Assembly: GCA_035566435.1 (NCBI GenBank)
Contig: DATMRF010000034.1
Span: 1 to 64,000, forward strand
DNA length: 64,000 bases
DNA from: DATMRF01 sp035566435
GTDB lineage: Bacteria > Verrucomicrobiota > Verrucomicrobiia > Limisphaerales > UBA8199
Direction: 5' to 3'
Shown: positions 53,968 to 61,118 of the stretch, piece after piece
Layout: every line of letters begins with the position of its first letter
How positions within the stretch are numbered: the stretch's first letter is position 1
Program-made: the position numbers and the translations under genes
The notes under the pieces: model-generated
Databases searched by the model: none
Told to the model about the DNA's origin: nothing
The model's input: only the letters and a program-made list of their open reading frames with translations

Positions 53968-54318
53968 ATGATCCGAAACCACAAACAGTTTATCGAAGCC
54001 ATCCAGGAGAAGAAAAAGGTGTGCTTGCGGCTTTATTCCAAGGCGGACACGGGAGTGATTGATCTGGTCTGCGCTCCGATGGATTATGGTCCGGGCGGCG
54101 GGATTCAGGACGGGGTGAACCGCTATTGGTTTTGGGACTACACAAGCAATACCGGCTCTTCCAGCCTGGGCTTGCTGCCGGAACAGGTTTTGGACGTGCG
54201 CGTGCTGGGGGAGGTGTTTGACCCGTCACAAATCGAGGTCGCGCCGACACCGTGGTCGATCCCGAGGGATTGGGGTGTGCGCTGCGGAGCGGGAAGGGAA
54301 GTCCGGTCTGCAGCATGA
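53968..54318 (+). CDS. Small unknown protein
   Basis: A 116-residue soluble protein (MIRNHKQFIEAIQEKKKVCL) with a beta-rich core (LRLYSKADTGVIDLVCAPMD) and an aromatic RYWFWDYTS stretch. The pattern is that of a small WYL/SH3-like or ligand-binding beta domain, but I do not recognise the family. Co-transcription with the BON gene is likely (three-base gap). The C-terminal 20 residues are less conserved in character. Confidence 0.6.
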   Translation: MIRNHKQFIEAIQEKKKVCLRLYSKADTGVIDLVCAPMDYGPGGGIQDGVNRYWFWDYTSNTGSSSLGLLPEQVLDVRVLGEVFDPSQIEVAPTPWSIPRDWGVRCGAGREVRSAA

Positions 54319-54418
54319 GCCCGGTCCTGGAGCCGGCCTGCCCGGTCTGAAACGCCGCACCATTCCCGCAGCGGACTTTTGCGGCGAGCCAATCCAAACC
54401 AAATAGAAAGAACACATT

Positions 54419-54727
54419 ATGTTTGAGAAACAAAAGCAGATTCGTGAAAACGACATGGGCACCCTGGCGGAAGATGCGCGGGCGTTAATGACGGCCACCG
54501 CGGAAGTCGCCGGAGACAAAGTCAGCGAAGCCCGCAAGCGCCTCGCGACCGCACTGGACAGCGGCAGGAGGATTTTTGGGCGGGTTAAAGAGAAGGCGAC
54601 GGAGGGCGCGAAAGTTACGGACGAGGTCCTGCACGAGCATCCCTATCAGGCCATCGGCATCGCTCTTGGCGTCGGTGCGCTCATTGGCTATCTCGTCGCT
54701 CGCCGGCGCTCGCGCAACGGCGACTGA
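54419..54727 (+). CDS. DUF883/ElaB-YqjD-like membrane-anchored protein
   Basis: A 102-residue protein. A long amphipathic helix (LAEDARALMTATAEVAGDKV, then SEARKRLATALDSGRRIFGR) ends in EVLHEHPYQAIGIALGVGAL and IGYLVARRRSRNG. The HPYQAIGIALGVGALIGYL signature identifies the YqjD/ElaB family, whose members anchor ribosomes at the inner membrane in stationary phase in E. coli. It starts a three-gene set (YqjD-, YqjE- and YqjK-like). AGAAAGAA precedes the ATG. Confidence 0.87.
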   Translation: MFEKQKQIRENDMGTLAEDARALMTATAEVAGDKVSEARKRLATALDSGRRIFGRVKEKATEGAKVTDEVLHEHPYQAIGIALGVGALIGYLVARRRSRNGD

Positions 54728-54734
54728 CCGCGCC

Positions 54735-55124
54735 ATGGAAGCGGCCCCGACTCCAGCCGGGCAATTCGCCGAGACCACCAAGCGTTTCGCCCGACGGTTA
54801 TTGACTATCGGTGAAAACCGCTTCGAATTGTTGATGGTGGAAGTGCAGGAAGAGCGCGAGCGCCTCCTGCGCGCCATCCTGCTGGCCCTCGGCGTGGCGG
54901 CGTTTGGTCTGCTCGCCGGAGCGGGGCTCACCGGCGCCATCGTGGTTTTGTTGTGGGAAGTCTCGCGGGTGGCGACGCTGCTGGTGCTGACCAGCCTCTA
55001 TGCGGCGACGGCGGTTTGTTTCTACCGGCGACTCACACTGCTGCTGGGCGACTGGCAGGGTCTTCCCGCCACCCTCGACCAGCTCCGGAAGGACCGCGCA
55101 TGTTTGGAAACAACGCTCAGTTAA
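54735..55124 (+). CDS. YqjE-like putative holin-superfamily membrane protein (DUF1469)
   Basis: A 129-residue protein with two membrane helices (AILLALGVAAFGLLAGAGLT and VATLLVLTSLYAATAVCFY) separated by a short loop, preceded by a charged helix (LLTIGENRFELLMVEVQEER) and followed by a cytoplasmic tail. This is the YqjE/Phage_holin_3_6 layout. The ATG at 54735 is eight bases after the YqjD-like stop. It overlaps the next gene by 25 bases. Confidence 0.82.
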   Translation: MEAAPTPAGQFAETTKRFARRLLTIGENRFELLMVEVQEERERLLRAILLALGVAAFGLLAGAGLTGAIVVLLWEVSRVATLLVLTSLYAATAVCFYRRLTLLLGDWQGLPATLDQLRKDRACLETTLS

Positions 55125-55429
55125 GCCCGCTGGGATCGCGGAAGCGACTGTTGATCGCGGAGAGCGAACTCAACCGCGCCCAGTTGTCGCAGGAATGGCC
55201 GGCGATGGCGGACGGAGTTCGCGACCTGGCCCGCCGGGCGAAAACCATTGCCGTGTGGGCGTCGTCGGCTGCGTTGCTGGTGGCCGGGGTGACGGCTTTG
55301 CGCCGCGGTCCGCCCGCGCCCGGCGCCGTGAAGTCCTCCTGGTTCCAAAAGATTCTGAAGGGCGCGCGCGTGGCTTCGACGATCTGGTTCGCGTTTCGCG
55401 CCCGCCGCGAAAAAGAAGAGTCCACCTAG
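55100..55429 (+). CDS. YqjK-like small membrane-associated protein
   Basis: A 109-residue protein beginning MFGNNAQLSPLGSRKRLLIA. An N-terminal basic helix (SELNRAQLSQEWPAMADGVR) is followed by one hydrophobic segment (TIAVWASSAALLVAGVTAL) and a basic tail with WFAFRARREKE. E. coli YqjK has the same plan, and the gene order yqjD-yqjE-yqjK is conserved. Sequence identity to YqjK is low, so the assignment rests on layout and synteny. Confidence 0.7.
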   Translation: MFGNNAQLSPLGSRKRLLIAESELNRAQLSQEWPAMADGVRDLARRAKTIAVWASSAALLVAGVTALRRGPPAPGAVKSSWFQKILKGARVASTIWFAFRARREKEEST

Positions 55430-55591
55430 CCGCGTTCGCCGTGCCCTGCTGGCGGCTCTGCTGCTCCGGACGTTTCCTGCGGCATTCGCGCTCATGCCGG
55501 GCAACGGTACAACGGTGTTGAACTCACCTGCCAAAGCGTTATGAGCCCGATCAAATTCGAATTTTCGTTTGATTTCATGAATTCCCCGGCA

Positions 55592-55605
55592 GGGGGGAAC
55601 ACCCC
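55592..55605 (+). promoter_or_regulatory. GGGGGGAACACCCC site upstream of the DUF3309 gene
   Basis: Fits GGGGKRAACMCCCY. GGAAC is followed 17 bases later by CGGTTTT, a spacing compatible with an ECF-type promoter. It ends 136 bases before the DUF3309 start. Confidence 0.55.
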
Positions 55606-55741
55606 ATAGCGCGCGCACGGTTTTCCGGTGATGTTGTCATGTTCTGAAATGCAGACGGCGCATCCCCGGAGGGGAAGTCAGAGGGCGCATAACCGCTGCT
55701 GGCGGGCCGGGTCAACATATTCGGAGCGTGAAAGGAAACTT

Positions 55742-55897
55742 ATGTTAGGAACTGTTTTAGTGGTTCTGCTGGTTCTGCTGTTGCTCGGCGCACTCCCGAC
55801 GTGGCCGCACAGCCGGAGTTGGGGTTATTACCCGAGCGGCGGGATGGGCTTGCTTCTGGGTATTGTGGTTGTCCTGCTCTTGCTGGGCAGAATCTGA
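55742..55897 (+). CDS. DUF3309 small membrane protein
   Basis: A 51-residue peptide of two hydrophobic segments (VLVVLLVLLLLGALPTWPHS and GGMGLLLGIVVVLLLLGRI) joined by a WGYYPSGG turn, the hallmark of DUF3309. GAAAGGAAACTT gives a good ribosome site. Homologues occur in stress-related neighbourhoods. It stands alone behind its own motif site. Confidence 0.9.
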   Translation: MLGTVLVVLLVLLLLGALPTWPHSRSWGYYPSGGMGLLLGIVVVLLLLGRI

Positions 55898-56021
55898 GCG
55901 GAAGGCCGCAAATTCGGACCAGCGAGGGGTCATTGGCAGTTCAAGCCGCATTCGGCCGCATCGTGAGCAAGGCCATTGCGGTCTGTGGATCAATACACTC
56001 CCGCGCAACGCAGGCTTCGGC

Positions 56022-57269
56022 ATGAAACCGCCCAATGAACTGTCAGTAGGGGCGGAGTTTTTCAACACCCCAGCCGGGACGGTCGAGGTGCTGCCTACAG
56101 AAGTGACTGGCAGCGAAGCGCCGCCCGCTCAGCCGGACACGGCACCGGAGGCCAAAGCGACGCCGGGGCAAATCGCTTTAATCGCGCTCGGTGCGGTCGC
56201 CTTCCTTTACGTCGCCCGTCCGGTTGTCTTGCCGCTGTTCCTGGCGTGTGTGGGTGGAATGGCTTTGAAACCGCTCATTCGCTGGCTGTCGCGAGGCCAT
56301 ATTCCGCCGGCGCTCTCCGCTGCGGTCGTACTTTGCCTCCTGGTGGCCGCCGTTGGGATTGGGTTCTTCAATTTGGGTCGCCCGGCGGTGACGTGGATGA
56401 ATGAAGCGCCGCAACACATGACCGAGTTACGGCAGAAGGGGCAGAAACTGTTCCCCCGTGTGGCGCGCTTCAGCCAGGCGGCCGCCGCGGTGGACAACCT
56501 GGGAGCGACGGAGGAAGAACAAAAGAAACCGTCCGCGGTCGAGCTCAAGACCAGCCGGGTACCGACCTTCATTAACTGGACGGGCACGTTCCTGGCGGGA
56601 TTGGGAGAGTCGTTGGTTTTGCTTTATCTGCTGCTGGCTTCGGGCGATTTGTTCCTGCAAAAGCTGGTCCGGGTGATGCCCACGCTGCGCGACAAGAAGC
56701 GGGCGGTGGACATCAGCCACGAGATTCAGCAACAGATTTCCAATTATCTCTTTTCGGTTTCGTTGATTAACGTGGGCCTTGGGCTAATCGTGGGCGGCGG
56801 TCTCTACTGGTTGGGCGTGCCCAACGCCGCTATGTGGGGCATGCTGATCGCGCTCCTTAACTTTGTCCCCTACTTCGGTCCGGTTGCCGGGATCTCACTA
56901 CTGGCCATTGTTGGGCTGCTCACGTTCGATACCCTGTGGAAAGGACTGCTTCCACCCGCCTGGTATTTGCTGCTCCACCTGTTGGAAGCCAACTTCATTA
57001 CGCCGGTGTTGCTGGGCCGTCGCTTCACTCTGAACCCGGTAGTCATTTTCGTTTCCTTAATTTTCTGGACCTGGCTTTGGGGTGTGCCCGGCGCTCTGTT
57101 GTCGGTGCCCATCCTAGTTTCGATCAAAGTCATTTGCGACCGCTTCCCGTCTATGTCCCACGTCAGCGAACTTCTCACCAGTGAATCGAAAAGCATCTTT
57201 GACAATCTCAAGCTGCTGCGGCCCCGGAAACCAGGCGCATCGGCGGATTCCTCCGGCCCGATCGGTTAA
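56022..57269 (+). CDS. AI-2E/PerM-family membrane transporter
   Basis: A polytopic protein of 415 residues. A Pro/Ala/Thr-rich leader of about 45 residues precedes the first helix (IALIALGAVAFLYVARPVVL). The family core PLIRWLSRGHIPPALSAAVV, the soluble loop with EIQQQISNYLFSV, and the conserved GVPNAAMWGMLIALLNFVPY, FGPVAG and LLGRRFTLNPVVIFVS segments are all present. Members export small molecules or act as Na/H antiporters in osmotic or alkaline stress. The ATG follows the DUF3309 stop by 124 bases. Confidence 0.88.
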   Translation: MKPPNELSVGAEFFNTPAGTVEVLPTEVTGSEAPPAQPDTAPEAKATPGQIALIALGAVAFLYVARPVVLPLFLACVGGMALKPLIRWLSRGHIPPALSAAVVLCLLVAAVGIGFFNLGRPAVTWMNEAPQHMTELRQKGQKLFPRVARFSQAAAAVDNLGATEEEQKKPSAVELKTSRVPTFINWTGTFLAGLGESLVLLYLLLASGDLFLQKLVRVMPTLRDKKRAVDISHEIQQQISNYLFSVSLINVGLGLIVGGGLYWLGVPNAAMWGMLIALLNFVPYFGPVAGISLLAIVGLLTFDTLWKGLLPPAWYLLLHLLEANFITPVLLGRRFTLNPVVIFVSLIFWTWLWGVPGALLSVPILVSIKVICDRFPSMSHVSELLTSESKSIFDNLKLLRPRKPGASADSSGPIG

Positions 57270-57503
57270 CGAGCTCGGGCGGTGCCGGAGTTTGTCCAGC
57301 ATCCCGTGCAAAGCGCAAGGCTGGAGCGGCGATAGGTTGCAAAATACCCAGCCCGGAACGAGTGTGCCCGGAGGTGGAAGCTGGTAAAGCGTTCACTATC
57401 AGGCCACTGGGTCAATCTGGAGCGAACGGCACGTGGCTAGCTAAAGAGGATCGATTACATCTGACGAGGAGTTCTCGAAGGAAATCACGATACGAGAAAA
57501 CAT

Positions 57504-57695
57504 ATGAGACATATCATTCTTCTATTAAGCGTTGGCGCCTTGCTAACGGCTACCGGCTGTATTTTTCCGGGTCGTGGAGGCGGCGGGGAATATCGAGGGC
57601 ACGGCGACGATCGCGGTCACGGGGAATATCGGGAGCACTCGGAATATCGCGCATATCCTGAACCTGCAGTGGTCGTGCGGATCCATCCGGCCTAG
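57504..57695 (+). CDS. Small predicted lipoprotein, Gly/His/Arg-rich
   Basis: A 63-residue protein with signal peptide MRHIILLLSVGALLTATGC and a lipobox cysteine at residue 19. The mature part is Gly/His/Tyr/Glu-rich with repeated HGDDRGHGEYREHSEYR-like units, which could bind metal or simply be unstructured. No family recognised. Bases 57696-57963 contain an open frame without a convincing start or homology, which I leave out. Confidence 0.6.
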   Translation: MRHIILLLSVGALLTATGCIFPGRGGGGEYRGHGDDRGHGEYREHSEYRAYPEPAVVVRIHPA

Positions 57696-57963
57696 CGGCC
57701 ACTCCGTGCCAGCGGGCGCACCAGCACTAACCGACACGCAGATGCTTCCGGCTCACGACGAAGCAGTTGGACGCCTCACAGCGACTCGCGTGACGGAGGG
57801 AGCGCCGCAGCCTCACCCGGGATACCGGGCTGCGGTGACGCGTGTGGAGCCTGGAGACCTGGCTCGATTTGAAGGCGAGGGCGGCCGGGAAGCTCCCGAG
57901 CTTGCCGCGCGTCATCCCGAAGAAAGCCGGAAGGAGACGGGGCGTTTTTTTCGGGATCAATAA

Positions 57964-59934
57964 ATGAAGCGTTTCGCTTTGGGACCAATGGCTCTGACCA
58001 CTGCGCTCGGGTGGAGCCTGGTGGGGAGCTCATTTGCGCAAACCCCGCCATCGGCTTCCGCCGGGCCGACTGGCAAGACGACGCCGCCCGTGGCCGGTGC
58101 GGAGAGCGTCGTTCTGCCCGAATCCGTTCCCGACCCTCTCGAACCAGTCAATCGCATTGTTTATGGGTTCAACCAGGAGATCATGGGCGTTGTGGTCAGG
58201 CCGACCGCCAAAGTCTATCGGTTCATCGTCATCAAACCCGTCCGGACGGGGATTGGGAATTTTGGCAGGAACATCACGTTTCCCGGACGGCTATTCAACA
58301 ACCTGCTGCAGGGCAAGTGGAGCGGGGCACGCGATGAAGCCTACCGGTTTGGCTGTAACACCACGGTCGGGATAGCTGGGTTCATTGACGTGGCGAGCAA
58401 GTGGAAAATCCCGAAATCAGACGCGGATTTCGGGCAGACTTTCGGCCAATGGGGCTGGAAGCCGGCATGCTACGTAATGCTGCCGATCTTTGGACCGAGC
58501 AACGAACGAGACACCCTTGGCCTGGCGGCCGACACGGCCGCTAATCCGCTCACCTATATTGCTCCTTATCCCGCCGCGACCCCCGGGCCGCTGACCTACG
58601 TCAGTCCCTACACCTACATCTCCTACGGGATCATGTATAACAACCTCAGTGACACGGTGAACGAATATGCGCGATTCAACGAAGCCGAAATGGATGCCTA
58701 TTCGGAACTTCAGTATGCCTGGACCTTCGTGCGGGAAAACCGGGTGGCTGATTTCCAGGTGAAAGGCCAACCGGACGCAGCCTCACTGGAAACACTCGAA
58801 TCGGTCTTTTTCACTTTCCAGAATCCCGAATTTCCGGGCCGGGGCAAAACGCGGTCGGTCTTGATTCCCACCACGGGCAGGAAATTGAAGTTTACGTTTT
58901 GGCTGCAACCGGGAAAAGCCCCGGTGGTCTATATCGTTCCAGGGTTGGGTTCGCATCGGCTGGCCGAACCCGCGCTGGCATTGGCCGAGTTGGTTTACCA
59001 GAAGGGCTTTTCGGCCGTATGCGTCAGCAGCACGTTCAACTTCGAGTTTATGGAACACGCCTCGACGGCGGAGGCGCCCTCCTACATGCCGGTGGACGTT
59101 CACGATTTGCACGTCGCGTTGACCGAAATCGCTCAGCGATTGGAAAAACTCTATCCGCAACGAATGGGCTCCAGGGCCCTGATGGGCTACTCGATGGGCG
59201 GGTTCGAAGCTTTGTTCGTGGCCGCCACCGAATCGACCCAGGAGGCGCGGTTACTCAAATTTGACCGTTACGTCGCCATCAATTCACCGGTCGGGCTGCT
59301 CCATGGCATTTCCAAATTGGACGAGTATTTCCAGGCCCCGCTGGCCTGGCCCGCCGGGGAACGGGCCGATAACATCGAAAACACGTTCTTAAAGGTCGCT
59401 GCCTTGAGCAAGAACTCGCTCACGCCCCAAACGTCGTTACCCTTCAGCGGCATCGAGTCCCGGTTTCTGATCGGCATGGCGTTCCGGCTCATCCTGCGAG
59501 ACGCCATTTTCAGCAGCCAGCAGCGAAACAACCAGGGAGTGCTGGAACACCCGCTCAGGAAACTGCGGCGGGCAGCCGTGTATCGGGAAATCCTTCAGTA
59601 CTCGTACCAGGATTACCTTCAGAAGTTTGTGATTCCCTATTATTGGAGCCGCGGCATCGATTTGAGCACGCCGGACAGCCTGGAACAGGCCAGTAGTTTG
59701 CGGCCGCATGCCGCCGGCCTCCAAGCCAACCCCAACATCAGGTTAATTGTCAACCGGGACGATTTTCTCCTGCCGGACGAAGATCTGGCCTGGCTCAAGA
59801 CTATCTTCACTGAGGACCAGTTAACCGTTTTCGAGCGAGGCGGCCATCTGGGGAACCTTTCTCATCCCGCGGTGCAGAAGGCCATTCTAGAAGCCCTCGA
59901 GGGTTTGAAGTCATCCCCACCCAAATCTGACTGA
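57964..59934 (+). CDS. MlaA/VacJ domain fused to an alpha/beta-hydrolase
   Basis: A 656-residue exported protein. Signal peptide MKRFALGPMALTTALGWSLV ends near SSFA; there is no lipobox. Residues 55-265 are a MlaA domain: DPLEPVNRIVYGFNQEIMG, RNITFPGRLFNNLLQGKW, and FGQTFGQWGWKPACYVMLP. MlaA forms a ring in the outer membrane that removes mislocalised phospholipid. Residues 300-650 are an alpha/beta-hydrolase with oxyanion strand VYIVPGLGSHR, nucleophile MGYSMGGFEAL (Ser near 407), an acidic RDDFLLPDEDL and a catalytic-type His in ERGGHLGN. The fusion would couple phospholipid removal to hydrolysis. No mlaBCDEF genes are visible in the window. Confidence 0.87.
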   Translation: MKRFALGPMALTTALGWSLVGSSFAQTPPSASAGPTGKTTPPVAGAESVVLPESVPDPLEPVNRIVYGFNQEIMGVVVRPTAKVYRFIVIKPVRTGIGNFGRNITFPGRLFNNLLQGKWSGARDEAYRFGCNTTVGIAGFIDVASKWKIPKSDADFGQTFGQWGWKPACYVMLPIFGPSNERDTLGLAADTAANPLTYIAPYPAATPGPLTYVSPYTYISYGIMYNNLSDTVNEYARFNEAEMDAYSELQYAWTFVRENRVADFQVKGQPDAASLETLESVFFTFQNPEFPGRGKTRSVLIPTTGRKLKFTFWLQPGKAPVVYIVPGLGSHRLAEPALALAELVYQKGFSAVCVSSTFNFEFMEHASTAEAPSYMPVDVHDLHVALTEIAQRLEKLYPQRMGSRALMGYSMGGFEALFVAATESTQEARLLKFDRYVAINSPVGLLHGISKLDEYFQAPLAWPAGERADNIENTFLKVAALSKNSLTPQTSLPFSGIESRFLIGMAFRLILRDAIFSSQQRNNQGVLEHPLRKLRRAAVYREILQYSYQDYLQKFVIPYYWSRGIDLSTPDSLEQASSLRPHAAGLQANPNIRLIVNRDDFLLPDEDLAWLKTIFTEDQLTVFERGGHLGNLSHPAVQKAILEALEGLKSSPPKSD

Positions 59935-60144
59935 ACCGTTAAAACGGAAGCGTCGTGCCAACTTAAAACCGAGATTGGTTCAAACCACATTGTTCTTTAT
60001 GTCGAAAACCGCAAGCCACGAAATTCGGCTGGCCTCGCGTCCTCGGGGACTCCCGACAGCCGACAACTTCACCCTGGCGCAGATAGAACTGGCTCGGATA
60101 AGAAGGATTGACTCTCGGATAAGAACAAAGACAAATAGATACCG

Positions 60145-60375
60145 ATGAAGAATGACGCCACCTTGTTTATGCGGGCCGACCGGGTGGAGGCCGCCTGGCG
60201 GTTATTGACGCCGGTGCTCGAGGTCTGGGCCGTGGCGCCGCCGAGTGATTTCCCCAATTACGCCGCCGGCACCCGGGGACCCGAGGACGCTCAGGGCCTG
60301 CTGGCTCAAGAACACAGTTGGCCCCTGCCGACTGAATTGGCGGGACCATACAAGAAAAAGGGCAAGCATTTGTGA
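60145..60375 (+). pseudogene. zwf: C-terminal relic of glucose-6-phosphate dehydrogenase
   Basis: A 76-codon frame reading MKNDATLFMRADRVEAAWRL, then FPNYAAGTRGPEDAQGLL. This is the extreme C-terminus of Zwf (family form GDxTLFxRxDxVExAW ... Y-x-A-G-T/S-x-G-P). The first 85 percent of the enzyme, including the NADP and substrate sites, is absent, and 59935-60144 shows no upstream coding. It is 28 bases before ppgK. A small peptide could still be made from its ATG, but enzyme activity is excluded. Confidence 0.8.
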
Positions 60376-60403
60376 TTCGATACAGGACGCAACATCCGAG
60401 CCC

Positions 60404-61093
60404 ATGAGGATTCTGGTCATCGACGTCGGCGGTACGCATGTGAAGGTGCTGGCCACCGGCCACCGGACGCGAGTCGAAATTGCGTCCGGCGCGAAAATGA
60501 CGCCCGCGAAGATGGTCGCGGCTGTGCGGGCCGCCACAACCGGTTGGAAGTATGATGCAGTGTCGATAGGCTATCCTGGGCCCGTAGTCCACGGCCGTCC
60601 CCTGCGCGAACCGCACAACCTTGGGCCTGGGTGGGTTGGGTTCGATTTCACCAAGGCGTTTGGCCGCTGTCCGGTGAAAATCATCAACGACGCGGCGATG
60701 CAAGCGTTGGGGAGCTACCGAGGGAAACGAATGCTCTTTCTTGGCCTGGGCACTGGGTTAGGCTCCGCGCTTATCGTTGACGGCGTTCTCGAGCCGATGG
60801 AACTGGCGCACCTGCCATACAAAAAAGGCCGAACGTATGAAGACTACGTCGGGTTGGCCGGACTCAAGCGGGTGGGAAAAAGGAAATGGCGCCGACATGT
60901 GAACGAGGTCGTCAAGCTGCTCAAGACCGCGTTGGAGGCCGATTACGTTATTTTGGGAGGCGGCAACGCGAGACTGCTTAAGAAACTTCCACCCGGTTGT
61001 TGTTTGGGAGACAATACGAACGCGTTCCGAGGCGGGGATCGCCTGTGGTCAAAGACGCGCGACCGGTCAACTCAAGAGCGGTTCGTGCATTAA
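60404..61093 (+). CDS. ppgK: Polyphosphate glucokinase
   Basis: A ROK-family kinase that phosphorylates glucose, using polyphosphate or ATP. ATG at 60404; 229 residues. The phosphate loop is VIDVGGTHVKVLATG at residues 5-19, followed by VSIGYPGPV, HNLGPGWVGFDF, the catalytic aspartate in IINDAAMQALGSY, and LFLGLGTGLGSALIVDG. The C-terminus has DYVILGGGNARLLKKLP, as in PpgK. It lies 25 bases before the glucoamylase gene, so glucose released from alpha-glucan can be trapped as glucose-6-phosphate. Confidence 0.88.
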   Translation: MRILVIDVGGTHVKVLATGHRTRVEIASGAKMTPAKMVAAVRAATTGWKYDAVSIGYPGPVVHGRPLREPHNLGPGWVGFDFTKAFGRCPVKIINDAAMQALGSYRGKRMLFLGLGTGLGSALIVDGVLEPMELAHLPYKKGRTYEDYVGLAGLKRVGKRKWRRHVNEVVKLLKTALEADYVILGGGNARLLKKLPPGCCLGDNTNAFRGGDRLWSKTRDRSTQERFVH

Positions 61094-61118
61094 CCGAGTG
61101 GAACGGAAGACGTCCGAT

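Noticed and set aside
57696..57963. Open frame ending just before the MlaA fusion gene
   Set aside because: No ribosome site, no domain, and a composition of Pro, Arg, Glu and Gly without visible secondary structure pattern; not distinguishable from chance.
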